Of a stretch of 64,000 bases of DNA, positions 8,099 to 17,079 are shown in pieces. The stretch is from JABAAI01 sp965261955 (GTDB taxonomy: Bacteria; Spirochaetota; Leptospiria; Leptospirales; Leptonemataceae), in NCBI GenBank assembly GCA_965261955.1, contig CBDHEM010000069.1, forward strand, positions 248,001-312,000, in the 5' to 3' direction. The notes under the pieces are model-generated. The model was not told the DNA's origin and ran no database searches. It saw only the letters and a program-made list of their open reading frames with translations. Both the position numbers and the translations under genes were made by a program. Each line of letters starts with the position of its first letter. Position 1 is the first letter of the stretch.

Positions 8099-9511
8099 TT
8101 ACGATGGGCGTTGTCTTTGCCAGCTTGTGCCCTCTGTGTTGTCTTTTAATTGTATACCTTCTTTTTCTAGTCGGTCACGTATGGAGTCTGCACCAGTGAA
8201 ATCACTGAGCTCCCGACATTTATTTCGTTTTTGAATGAGTTTTTCAACTTCTTTTGGTGAAATTTCATTATCTAGTTTTTTTTCCTGAAACCAAGCTTGT
8301 GGATCTTGTTGTAGTATGCCAAGTGTATCTCCACAAGCCAAGAGTTGCTCTCTTAGCTCACTTTGTTTTTGTTGACTTTTTTCTGTATTGATTTGGACTA
8401 CAATTTCATGCATAACGGCTAGAGCAGATGATGTGTTTAGATCATCGTCTAGAGTTGCTAAAAAAGCTTTGGGAGCTTTATCCCTGTATTGATTTTTTTT
8501 AGTATTTGTTAGAGATTTTAGATTAGTGGTTTTTCTGATGCATTCGTAAAAACGATCTAAAGTTGAATTAGCTTGTGCAATGCTTTTGGAGGTCCAATTG
8601 AGAGGTGCACGATAGTGTACAGAGAGCAAGGCAAGGCGTAAACTTTCTCCAGCTGTATTTTGTAATAGATCGTGAATTAAAAAAGTATTCTGCAAAGATT
8701 TCGACATCTTTTCTTGATTGATATTTACAAAACCATTGTGTAGCCAAAAGGATGCACAAGGCATACCTTGCTCATGTATGCAGGCACTTTGGGCTATTTC
8801 ATTTTCGTGATGGGGAAAAATTAAATCTTGTCCACCGCCATGAATATCCACACATTCACCAAAATGTGAGTGGATCATTGCACTGCATTCGATATGCCAC
8901 CCCGGTCGCCCCCTACCCCAAGGGCTATCCCATCCCACTTGTGTTTTGGTCGAAGGTTTCCATAATACAAAATCGGCCGGATCTTTTTTATAAGGCGCTA
9001 TTTCAACTCTTGCTCCTGCGATCATATCTTTTCTATTCCGATTAGAAAGCTGGCCATATCTTTTAAAAGAAGGTGTATCAAAGATCACATGGCCTTGGGC
9101 TTCGTAGGCATGTTTTTTTTGAATCAAACATTGTATTATCTCAATCATTTTTGGGATATGATCTGTTGCACGAGGCTCCAGTGTAGGAGGAGTGACTTGT
9201 AGTGCCGCCATATCATTTTTATAAATATTGTAATAGCGTTCTGTAATTTTTTTGATAGTGCTATTTTCTTCCTCAGCTTTTGCTAATATTTTATCATCAA
9301 CATCCGTAATATTTCGAGCATAGATTACTTTTGGATAATAGAGACGAAGGAGGCGATAGAGGATATCGAATATAACAGCTGGCCGTGCGTTTCCAATGTG
9401 AGCGTAGTTGTAGACGGTGGGTCCACAAACATACATACTAACCTGTTTAGGATTCTTAGGATGAAAAATTTCTTTTCTTCGAACAAGAGTATTGTAAAGC
9501 TGGAGAGACAA
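8099..9511 (-). CDS. cysS: Cysteine--tRNA ligase
   Basis: A class I aminoacyl-tRNA synthetase of 470 residues that charges tRNA-Cys. It has CGPTVYNYAHIGNARP near residue 30 (zinc-ligand Cys and the HIGH-type motif HIGN), WHIECSAMIHSHFG, DIHGGGQDLIFPHHENEIAQS (zinc ligands), and KMSKS near residue 270. The C-terminal anticodon-binding helices end with the usual LEKEGIQLKDNTEGTSW. The start is TTG at 9511, preceded by an AGGA-like site; no ATG lies upstream of the conserved region. It follows folE by 34 nt, so the two are likely co-transcribed. Confidence 0.95.
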   Translation of the reverse strand: MSLQLYNTLVRRKEIFHPKNPKQVSMYVCGPTVYNYAHIGNARPAVIFDILYRLLRLYYPKVIYARNITDVDDKILAKAEEENSTIKKITERYYNIYKNDMAALQVTPPTLEPRATDHIPKMIEIIQCLIQKKHAYEAQGHVIFDTPSFKRYGQLSNRNRKDMIAGARVEIAPYKKDPADFVLWKPSTKTQVGWDSPWGRGRPGWHIECSAMIHSHFGECVDIHGGGQDLIFPHHENEIAQSACIHEQGMPCASFWLHNGFVNINQEKMSKSLQNTFLIHDLLQNTAGESLRLALLSVHYRAPLNWTSKSIAQANSTLDRFYECIRKTTNLKSLTNTKKNQYRDKAPKAFLATLDDDLNTSSALAVMHEIVVQINTEKSQQKQSELREQLLACGDTLGILQQDPQAWFQEKKLDNEISPKEVEKLIQKRNKCRELSDFTGADSIRDRLEKEGIQLKDNTEGTSWQRQRPS

Positions 9512-9545
9512 AGCTATCCTATTCCCTTTCGATCTCTTTTCGAAA

Positions 9546-10235
9546 CTATCCTGTTTCGTTTATTACGTTCTGATTTGGTTGTAAGGCTGTCTCCGAATTT
9601 TGTCCAATTAAGTAAAGAAATTCTTTGCGGTATTCTTTCTGTAAAAATTTACCAGAATATTCTGTAGTCGTGGTAGAACTGTGTTGATCTTTTATCCCTC
9701 GCAGTGTAACACAAAGATGTGTGGCATCAACCCGAACAGCTACATCTTGAATTCCCAAAGCAGATTGCATTTCTTGTAGAATTTGCATTGTAAGGCGTTC
9801 TTGGACTTGAGGTTGAGAAGCACAATAATTTACTAAGCGATTGATTTTAGAGAGACCAATGATTTTTTTTTGAGGGATGTAGGCGACATGTGTCCTTCCT
9901 AAAATGGGTAGAAAATGGTGTTCACATATGGATCGTACAGAAACATTTTTTTCTAGAAGTATACCAGAGTAAGAAGATGTATTTTCAAAAAGCGAAAGCT
10001 TAGGCTTATTTGTTGGGTTCAGGCCAGAAAAAAATTCTTCTACATACATGTGAGCAACCCTCTTTGGCGTATCTTTTATACTTTCATTATCTGTATCTAG
10101 ACCCAGTGTTTGGAGTATAGCTTGAAAGTGTTTTTGGATGATTTGTATCTTCTCTGCTTTGCTCGTACTAGGGAAGTTTGGTAAATCTTTTTTTGCTGAA
10201 AAGATATTCCCATCTATGTGATTAGTCTTTTGCAT
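9546..10235 (-). CDS. folE: GTP cyclohydrolase I
   Basis: A 229-residue enzyme that converts GTP to 7,8-dihydroneopterin triphosphate, first step of folate and queuosine-type pathways. The zinc ligands are visible in SICEHHFLPILG (Cys, His) and HLCVTLRGIKD (Cys). Other family blocks are DTPKRVAHMYVEEFFSG, KIIGLSKINRLVNYCASQPQVQERLT and the terminal SSTTTTEYSG. The N-terminal ~35 residues are variable. It is the first gene of a folE-cysS unit. No strong ribosome binding site precedes the ATG. Confidence 0.95.
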   Translation of the reverse strand: MQKTNHIDGNIFSAKKDLPNFPSTSKAEKIQIIQKHFQAILQTLGLDTDNESIKDTPKRVAHMYVEEFFSGLNPTNKPKLSLFENTSSYSGILLEKNVSVRSICEHHFLPILGRTHVAYIPQKKIIGLSKINRLVNYCASQPQVQERLTMQILQEMQSALGIQDVAVRVDATHLCVTLRGIKDQHSSTTTTEYSGKFLQKEYRKEFLYLIGQNSETALQPNQNVINETG

Positions 10236-10324
10236 CAGAAAACGAAAGGCTAGCCAGTGTCAAAAAATGAGATAAAAAGACAAGAATCTTTTCCAGATAT
10301 TGAGAGTCTGTTTTGTCTGTAGAG

Positions 10325-10555
10325 AACTGGACTCTAATCATTAGGAGACCCGTTTGTGGCTTTCCCATAAATATTTCTTTTGATTATTTTGTATTACAAT
10401 AATAAATCCAATCATTCCTCTGAGTTTAGAGCGTTATTTGGGTTAAAAAGCTTGTTTTTGTTTATATTGAAGTGAGTTTTTTGAAATTATGTCCTAAAAA
10501 AACCATAAAATTAAATACTATTCTGTGTATTACTGTTCCAGCCCTCAGTTGTATG
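10325..10555. repeat. Dispersed ~230-bp intergenic repeat, copy 1
   Basis: This AT-rich stretch aligns along its length with 51316-51545: both contain CCCGTTTGTxGCTT, TTGATTATTTT, TAGxGCGTTATTT-like and GAxATTATGTCCTA blocks in the same order, with scattered substitutions and small indels. It lies just upstream (left) of the first IS5 copy. No coding frame is preserved between the copies, so it looks like a mobile or regulatory non-coding element rather than a gene. Confidence 0.6.
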
Positions 10556-10625
10556 GAAAATTATCGTATTTTCTATCCCAGACATTATTCCATGTATTGT
10601 CATAGATTTTTTGCCATAGTATATA

Positions 10626-12142
10626 TAGTCAGCCTTGAAAAACCAGAATACTATAGATCTTTCGCATTTATAAGCCATTCTGAAGTAAAAAGTAGTACCC
10701 ATAATCGCAAGGTTTTGCGAAAAGGTGTTCAAAAGCTTGTGTTTTTCAAGCATTATTTTTCAGAGGTTCGCTATGTTAGCTCAAAAAAAAAATGAATATC
10801 AAAGAGACTTGTTTAAGACGAATTTGGAAGGTATGCTCAATCATAATGAGCCCTTATTTCGTTTAGCTCAGAAAATAGATTGGGAAAAGTTTGATACTGA
10901 ATTTGGTAAACTCTATTGTCCTGACAACGGCCGTCCAGCCAAGTTAACCCGCTTGATGGTAGGACTGCATTACTTAAAAGCCACATTTAATGAAAGTGAT
11001 GAAAGTGTTTTAGATAAATGGGTTCAAAATGTCTATTGGCAACACTTTTGCGGATACCAAGAATTCCAGCAGGAAGCTCCTTGTGATCATAGCACATTAA
11101 GCAGATGGCGTAAGCGTATAAAATCTAAAGGGATGGAAAAGCTTTTAGAAGAAACAATTCGTTGTGCTCTTTCTAATAAATTACTGCGTAGACATCATGT
11201 CCAAAAAGTAAATGTAGATACAACAGTTCAGGAAAAGGCCATTACATATCCAACAGATGGTAAACTATATTTTAAAGCTTTACAATATTTGTCAGAACTG
11301 GCTAAGAGAAATAATATTCGTCTTCGCCAAAGTTATTCTCGTTTATCTAAAAAGTCATTATTAATGCAGAACCGATACTTTAGAGGACGTAAATACAGAC
11401 TTGCAAGGCGTGAGCAAAAGAGCTTAAAAACCTATTTTGGCCGTGTTTTACGGGATGTAGAGCGTAAATTGCATTCTATAGACTTACATAAAAATTATGA
11501 ATCTTCTTTGTGTCTTCTTCACCGTCTTTACGATCAAACCAAGGATAGCAAAAACAAAGTTTATAGTTTACATGCGCCGGAAGTAGAATGTATCTCTAAA
11601 GGAAAAACGCATAAGAAGTATGAATTTGGATGTAAGGCAAGTTACGTGACAAGTAGTCAAGGTAACTTTGTTTTAGGCGCGATGGCAAAACATGGTAATC
11701 CTTTTGATGGGCATACATTACCATCGGCCATAGAACAGGTAGAAAGGTTTTTACCCAATTCATTAAGCGTAAAAGAAGTTTTTGTGGATAGAGGTTATAG
11801 AGGAGCGAAAGTTAAAGATGGGATAACAGTTCACATTGTTGGCGCAAAGAGGAAGAAAAAAATGAAACGTAGTTTACGCAAGTGGATGAAAAGAAGAGCC
11901 GCTATTGAACCCATCATTGGTCACATGAAGAATGATGGAGGTGTACGACGAAATCACCTCTTAACGCAAGAAGGTGATAAGATGTATGCGGTTTTACTAG
12001 GTGCTGGCTTTAATATGAGAAAATTGCTAAAAGCTTTTTCTTGGCTTAAATTTATTCCGCAATATCTGACTGATTTTTCCTTAAAAAAGCAAGCATGGGT
12101 TATGGCATTTTCTTAATATAGTGCCTTTTTCAAGCTTAACTA
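10626..12142 (+). mobile_element. IS5-type insertion sequence, intact copy
   Basis: The element runs between imperfect 17-bp terminal inverted repeats, TAGTCAGCCTTGAAAAA at the left and the reverse complement of TAGTTAAGCTTGAAAAA at the right (14 of 17 match). It is flanked by TATA/TA, consistent with a short TA-type target duplication. It contains one full-length DDE transposase gene. A second, decayed copy follows directly head to tail with only TA between them. Confidence 0.8.
10773..12116 (+). CDS. IS5-family DDE transposase (DUF772 N-terminal domain)
   Basis: 447 residues. The N-terminal part matches the DUF772 transposase domain (FGKLYCPDNGRPAKLTRLMV, STLSRWRKRI). The catalytic acids are visible as D in KVNVDTTVQEK, D in EVFVDRGYRGA and E in RRAAIEPIIGHMKND. 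The ATG at 10773 is preceded by AGAGG at a good distance; the frame is open further upstream, but that stretch is element end sequence. A run of ten A's follows the fourth codon; the decayed neighbour has nine. This copy appears intact and possibly active. Confidence 0.9.
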   Translation: MLAQKKNEYQRDLFKTNLEGMLNHNEPLFRLAQKIDWEKFDTEFGKLYCPDNGRPAKLTRLMVGLHYLKATFNESDESVLDKWVQNVYWQHFCGYQEFQQEAPCDHSTLSRWRKRIKSKGMEKLLEETIRCALSNKLLRRHHVQKVNVDTTVQEKAITYPTDGKLYFKALQYLSELAKRNNIRLRQSYSRLSKKSLLMQNRYFRGRKYRLARREQKSLKTYFGRVLRDVERKLHSIDLHKNYESSLCLLHRLYDQTKDSKNKVYSLHAPEVECISKGKTHKKYEFGCKASYVTSSQGNFVLGAMAKHGNPFDGHTLPSAIEQVERFLPNSLSVKEVFVDRGYRGAKVKDGITVHIVGAKRKKKMKRSLRKWMKRRAAIEPIIGHMKNDGGVRRNHLLTQEGDKMYAVLLGAGFNMRKLLKAFSWLKFIPQYLTDFSLKKQAWVMAFS

Positions 12143-12144
12143 TA

Positions 12145-13686
12145 TAGTCAGCCTTGAAAAACCAGAATACTATGGATATTTCGCATTTATAAGCTATTCT
12201 GAAGTAAAAAGTAGTACCCATAATCGCAAGGTTTTGCGAAAAGGTGTTCAAAAGCTTGTGTTTTTCAAGCATTATTTTTCAGAGGTTCCCTATGCTAGCT
12301 CAAAAAAAAATGATTATCAAAGAGACTTGTTTAAGACGAATTTGGAAGGTATGCTCAATCATAATGAGCCCTTATTTCGTTTAGCTCAGAAAATAGATTG
12401 GGAAAAGTTTGATACTGAATTTGGTAAACTCTATTGTCCTAACAACGGCCACCCAGCCAAGTCAACCGGCTTGATGGTAGGACTGCATTACTTAAAAGCC
12501 ACATTTAATGAAAGTGATGAAAGTGTTTTAGATAAATGGGTTCAAAATGTCTATTGGCAACACTTTTGCGGATGTCAAGAATTCCAGCAGGAAGCTCCTT
12601 GTGATCATAGCACATTAAGCAGATGGCGTAAGCGTATAAAATCTAAAGGGAGGAATAGAAAAGCTTTTGGAAGAAACAATTCGTTGTGCTCTTTCTAATA
12701 AATTACTGCGCAGACATCATGTCCAAAAAGTAAATGTAGATACAACAGTTCAGGAGAAGGCCATTACATATCCAACAGATGGTAAACTATATTTTAAAGA
12801 TTTACAATATTTGTCAGAACTGGCTAAGAGAAATAATATTCGTCTTCGCCAAAGTTATTCTCGTTTATCTAAAAGGTCATTATGAATGCAGAGCCGATCC
12901 TTTTTAGAGGACGTAAATACAGACTTGCAAGGCGTGAGCTAAAGGGCTTAAAAACCTATTTTGGCCGTGTTTTACGGGATGTAGAGCGTAAATTGCATTC
13001 TATAGACTTACATAAAAATTATGAATCTTCTTTGTGTCTTCTTCACCGTCTTTACGATCAAACCAAGGATAGCAAAAACAAAGTTTATAGTTTACATGCG
13101 CCGGAAGTAGAATGTATCTCTAAAGGAAAAACGCATAAGAAGTATGAATTTGGATGTAAGGCGAGTTACGTGATAAGTAGTCAAGGTAACTTTGTTTTAG
13201 GCGCGATGGTAAAACACGGTAATCCTTTTGATGGGCATACATTACCATACAGATCGGCCATGTGGATCGACCATAGAACAGGTAGAAAGGTTTTTACCCA
13301 ATTCATTAAGCGTAAAAGAAGTTTTTGTGGATAGAGGTTATAGAGGAGCGAAAGTTAAAGATGGGATAACCGTTCACATTGTTGGCGCAAAGAGAAAAAA
13401 AATGAAACGTAGTTTACGCAAATGGATGAAAAGAAGAGCAACTATTGAATCCATCATTGGTCACATGAAGAATGTATGATTGAGGTGTACGAAGAAATCA
13501 CCTCTTAACGCAAGAAGGTGATAAGATGTATGCGGTTTTACTAGGTGCTGGCTTTAATATGAGAAAATTGCTAAAAGCTTTTTCTTGGCTTAAATTTATT
13601 CCGCAATATCTGACTGATTTTTCCTTAAAAAAGGAAGTATGGGTTATGGCATTTTCTTAATATAGTGCCTTTTTCAAGCTTAACTA
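12145..13686 (+). mobile_element. IS5-type insertion sequence, decayed tandem copy
   Basis: A near-identical copy of the preceding element in the same orientation, with the same terminal repeats and only TA between the two. Its transposase gene is broken in several places. The right end lies against an IS481-type transposase remnant (13687 onward), so the tandem pair appears to have inserted into that older element. Confidence 0.8.
12292..13662 (+). pseudogene. Decayed IS5-family transposase
   Basis: Compared with the intact neighbour it has: one A lost from the A-run after the fourth codon, putting the native ATG out of frame; a small insertion near 12651 (GGGAGGAATAG in place of GGGATGG); a T-to-G change at about 12884 creating TGA; an extra ~19-bp partly duplicated segment near 13246-13268; and an insertion near 13475. 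All three catalytic regions are still recognisable but not in one frame. It could move only with transposase supplied by the intact copy. Confidence 0.88.
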
Positions 13687-13882
13687 TATAGACAGGTAAA
13701 ACGGATATTCTTGGCTGTCATAATTTCAAGCATAAGGCCTGCTTTACGATGGATTTCTGTATTCTTTACACGATACAAATTTCTCGTGATAATTTGTATT
13801 TCTGTTGAGTAATCTTGCATGAGCCCGACCTCTATTTTTGTTGATTGCAGCTAAAATGGAAAGTTGGTCCTTTGTAAAAAAT
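13687..13882 (-). pseudogene. IS481-type transposase N-terminal remnant (196-bp repeat, copy 1)
   Basis: Nearly identical to 15324-15519. On the minus strand it carries a good ribosome binding site and ATG at 13820, starting MQDYSTEIQIITRNLYRVKN and continuing to FTCLY, where the IS5 pair interrupts it. The other copy continues into a helix-turn-helix region typical of IS481-type transposases. The two copies are direct repeats flanking the GT14 gene. The remaining 60 bp before that gene are AT-rich and hold no recognised site. Confidence 0.6.
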
Positions 13883-13942
13883 ATATTGATTTTTTGTTCT
13901 ATATATCTCAATTTTGTATTAAGAGGGAGATAACTAAGATTT

Positions 13943-14875
13943 ATGAAGATTGCTTATTTGATTCTCGCACACAACAATCCCAAGCATCTGCAAAGGTTAG
14001 TCACCGCACTGTCTTCTGATTCTGCTGGTTTCTTTATACATCTTGATAAAAAATCTAATGTTGCTAATTTTTCTAGCATAGTGGGTGATAATATTCATTT
14101 TATTAAAAAGCGGATTCGTGTTTATTGGGGTTGTTTTTCTATCGTTGAAGCAACACTCAATCTTTTACAAACAGCGTTTTTAGACAACGCTAACTTTGAT
14201 CGTTTTGTGTTGTTAAGCGGGGCTGATTATCCGATAAGATCCACGTCTTATATAGAATCATTTTTTCAGAACAACCCTGATAAGGAGTTTATGGATATGC
14301 ATGAGGCCTCATCCTTAAAACACAAAATAACAGATAGACTTGCTTTATATACTTTCTATTCATCATGGCCAATTTTAAACCTTATATATCACAAACTAGA
14401 TGAAAGACTAAAGAGGGTGAATGTTGATTTGTGCATGAGGATGGGACCCTGTAGAAACTATAAACTTTATCTTGATGGACTTACTCCCTACGGTTGCTCT
14501 CAATGGTGGGCACTTTCAAGAGATGCTTGTGATTTTATTTTGGATTTTGTTGAAAATAAAAAAAAAGTAGTGAAATTCTTGAAAAATACAGTTGTCCCCG
14601 ATGAGTCATTTTTCCATATCATTCTCGGCAACTCCCGTTTCAAATCAAGGATAGCAAGTTCTCTTACCTATACAGATTGGAGTGGTGAAAGCAGTCATCC
14701 CGCCTATATCACAGAAAACCATCTTGCTTTGTTTAACAAGGCATCGTCATTTACTAAAGATGGAGCACTTGGCAACCTATCTTTAGTAGACGGAAGGCTT
14801 CGCGAGGAGCAATTGTTTGCTAGAAAGTTTTCAGATGACTCTGAAAATCTGATTACAAAACTGTTTCGGCTATAA
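13943..14875 (+). CDS. Family 14 glycosyltransferase (core-2/I-branching type)
   Basis: 310 residues. The N-terminus MKIAYLILAHNNPKHLQRLV, FFIHLDKKS, RIRVYWGCFSIVEATLNLL, FVLLSGADYPIRS, and later SQWWALSRDACDFIL and VVPDESFFHIIL are the hallmark blocks of CAZy GT14, beta-1,6-N-acetylglucosaminyl- or xylosyltransferase-like enzymes. Bacterial members decorate surface polysaccharides or LPS; the acceptor is unknown. No signal peptide or membrane segment is apparent. The gene is alone between IS481-type remnants in direct orientation, suggesting arrival on a composite element. The start has a GGAGATAA-like site upstream. Confidence 0.88.
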   Translation: MKIAYLILAHNNPKHLQRLVTALSSDSAGFFIHLDKKSNVANFSSIVGDNIHFIKKRIRVYWGCFSIVEATLNLLQTAFLDNANFDRFVLLSGADYPIRSTSYIESFFQNNPDKEFMDMHEASSLKHKITDRLALYTFYSSWPILNLIYHKLDERLKRVNVDLCMRMGPCRNYKLYLDGLTPYGCSQWWALSRDACDFILDFVENKKKVVKFLKNTVVPDESFFHIILGNSRFKSRIASSLTYTDWSGESSHPAYITENHLALFNKASSFTKDGALGNLSLVDGRLREEQLFARKFSDDSENLITKLFRL

Positions 14876-14960
14876 TATTTTTATTTTGCACATGTTAATA
14901 GCAGTGTTTTATCTTCCTCAATTGGCAAGTGTAGTTTTCGTCAAGTTTGTAGAACCCATC

Positions 14961-15457
14961 TTAAAAGGTAACACTGAATGTTCCTCTTTAAGCTACTTTG
15001 TTACTGTAAGATTTGTGAAAAGCTTGCATAGGTGTCAATCCTTTAAGTGAAGTATGTGGCTTTTCTTCGTTATAAAATTTCATAAATTCTTCCAGCAGGC
15101 TGTTTTTTTCTTGAAGACATAGGCGACGAAAACACCTCCTATATCACCTGTTTTTTCCCTTATTGTGCATAATGCTTTGACTGTCACTTTTTCTATATAC
15201 GTTTAGGGCTTATTTTACAGCCTCTTGGACGATTTGCTAATACGTCTAACTCATAAGTGCAAGCTCTGAATTTTCTTAGCCAAGAATAAAAAGTCCTGTG
15301 GCATACCCCATACATACTCCATATATAGACAGGTAAAACGGATATTCTTGGCCGTCATAATTTCAAGCATAAGGCCTGCTTTACGATAGATTTCTGTATT
15401 CTTTACACGAGACAAATTTCTCGTGATCATTTGTATTTCTGTTGAGTAATCTTGCAT
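14961..15457 (-). pseudogene. IS481-type transposase, internally deleted
   Basis: Begins at ATG 15457 after an AAGGTGG site. The N-terminal helix-turn-helix reads MQDYSTEIQMITRNLSRVKN to FTCLYMEYVW, then a frameshift, then CHRTFYSWLRKFRA and ELDVLANRPRGCKISPKRI. The catalytic core is missing. The C-terminal tail LLEEFMKFYNEEKPHTSLKG, typical of integrase-type transposases, follows to a stop at 14961. The C-terminal piece recurs at 56900-57060 and the N-terminal piece at 13687-13882. Assignment to IS481 rather than another rve-type family is likely but not certain. Confidence 0.65.
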
Positions 15458-15519
15458 AATCCCACCTTCTTTTTTGCTGATTACAACTAAAAGGGAAAGT
15501 TGATCATTTGTAAAAAATA
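15324..15519. repeat. 196-bp direct repeat, copy 2
   Basis: Matches 13687-13882 with few differences over its length. It covers the first ~45 codons and upstream region of the IS481-type transposase remnant. Together the copies bracket the GT14 gene, so recombination between them would excise it with most of 13.9-15.3 kb. Confidence 0.8.
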
Positions 15520-15609
15520 ATACTCAAATGTGTTACCTTTTTACATGGGTTTTATATATCATTTTGAAATTCATTTGACAAAATATTTTCACACTCAGAG
15601 TGTCCGTCT

Positions 15610-16788
15610 ATGTCTTTGGAATTATACAAAAAACCACCTCAACTCAACGAAAGTCGTAATTTCCCCGTTAATATGCAAAATGCTCTTAGTTTGCTTTACA
15701 TGGCTAAAGAGGGGATCAAGGGCAATCAAAAGGGACAATACTACGCTGTTCCTGCTTTTAACGTAACTACTTTCCAAGCCGTCAATGCTGCTTTTACAGC
15801 TTTTGAACTGCTGGGTTCTAGTGGACTTGTTGCCTTCTCGAACTCAGCTCTCAAGCACTTTGGAAGAGGAGATGCTATTTATGGGTTGGAAATTATTTCT
15901 GATTATGTGGCACGCTTAGCTAAAAAATCAAAAATCAAGGTGGCTACTCACCTTGATCATGGAGATTATATTACAGACAATGGTAGACGCGTGGTTCAAG
16001 CAGCTGTCCAATCTCTCACATCTGTTATGGCAGATAACTCCACCGACCATGAGAATAAAACCAACACAAAGTTAGAAGACAATATCGGCCTCACACGTGA
16101 AGTCGTCAATATAGCACATCCTCTTGGGCTTTCTGTCGAAGGAGAACTCGGGGTCTTAGCTGGGGAAGAAGATGAAGATACTAAATCAGAATTTTCTACT
16201 TATACAAATCCAGATGAACTAGAACGCTTTCTGAAAGAAACTGGCGTTCTTATGCTTGCACCAACCATTGGAACCATGCATGGTCCCAACAAAGGCAAAC
16301 CTGGGCAAAAAGTGCGACTCAATATTGAGCTAGCCCATGATCTTTTAAAAATAGCCAATCAAATTGATCAACGCATTTGCTTTGCCTTGCACGGGGCTTC
16401 CACTCTATATCCAGAAGTCATAAACTACGCTACGAGCTTTTTAGAAAAAAATCAAATAGGCAATGGGAGTTTGGAAAAATGGAAGAATTTTGTGGGAACA
16501 GACTGGGAGCAGGCAAAAAAATTGATTGCTACTGGCTTTACAAAAATCAATACAGATACGGAAAACCGCCAAACTTATCTCGCTAGCATCATAGGTACTC
16601 TCGTTAAAGAGGCCGCAAAAATTGATATACGTTACTATGACAATTCTTGTACGGATGCATTAACACAAAGCTACATAAAAAAACTTATAATGGCCGGAAA
16701 TTATGGGGTATGGTACGAACCTAAAATAGACGTAGATACGTTTCAATTCAATCTGTCAAAAAAATTAGCAGATAGTATCAAAACTTGA
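15610..16788 (+). CDS. Class II fructose-bisphosphate aldolase
   Basis: 392 residues, zinc-dependent aldolase interconverting fructose 1,6-bisphosphate with DHAP and glyceraldehyde 3-phosphate. Visible blocks are YYAVPAFNVTTFQAVNAAF, KVATHLDHGDYI (catalytic/zinc His and Asp), SLTSVMADNSTDHENKTNT, VEGELGVLAGEEDE, FALHGAST (zinc His) and ATGFTKINTDTENRQTYLA (phosphate binding). The length fits the longer FbaA-type. It is complete and clean despite being surrounded by transposon debris on both sides. The ATG at 15610 follows a weak GAG site. No partner glycolytic gene is adjacent. Confidence 0.93.
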   Translation: MSLELYKKPPQLNESRNFPVNMQNALSLLYMAKEGIKGNQKGQYYAVPAFNVTTFQAVNAAFTAFELLGSSGLVAFSNSALKHFGRGDAIYGLEIISDYVARLAKKSKIKVATHLDHGDYITDNGRRVVQAAVQSLTSVMADNSTDHENKTNTKLEDNIGLTREVVNIAHPLGLSVEGELGVLAGEEDEDTKSEFSTYTNPDELERFLKETGVLMLAPTIGTMHGPNKGKPGQKVRLNIELAHDLLKIANQIDQRICFALHGASTLYPEVINYATSFLEKNQIGNGSLEKWKNFVGTDWEQAKKLIATGFTKINTDTENRQTYLASIIGTLVKEAAKIDIRYYDNSCTDALTQSYIKKLIMAGNYGVWYEPKIDVDTFQFNLSKKLADSIKT

Positions 16789-16895
16789 TAAGAAAATTAT
16801 TTCGCGGATCCTCCCCCAAGGTATAATCACTCCAGAGGAAGTTTGTATCATGTTCAATATTTTAACTTTTATTCTATAAAGTTGTTATAAAAAAT

Positions 16896-16943
16896 AGGAA
16901 GGTACCTTAAATCGGTGTTTTTATGGATAGTACTTCCTTTTTA
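16896..16943 (+). terminator. Possible intrinsic terminator after the aldolase gene
   Basis: AGGAAGGTAC (16896-16905) can pair, with one bulged G, with GTACTTCCT (16930-16938), followed by TTTTT. The loop is long (24 nt), so this is weak. The rest of 16789-17056 holds no gene; 16808-16845 repeats a short motif also found at about 5627-5662. Confidence 0.35.
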
Positions 16944-17079
16944 TAATAGTCCCATTGCTTTTACAAAAACTTTTGTTATTAGTTATATTAAAAAAGAGCA
17001 CCTCTTTTGGAGGTAACTTCAGAATCTGGCCTGTAAATTATTTTGTGTAAATAGTTTGTACTCTAAAACCCAAAAAAAG

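Noticed and set aside
8752..9045. Plus-strand frame inside cysS
   Set aside because: Antisense shadow of the synthetase.
15530..15766. Plus-strand frame overlapping the aldolase start
   Set aside because: Shadow of the aldolase gene in another frame.
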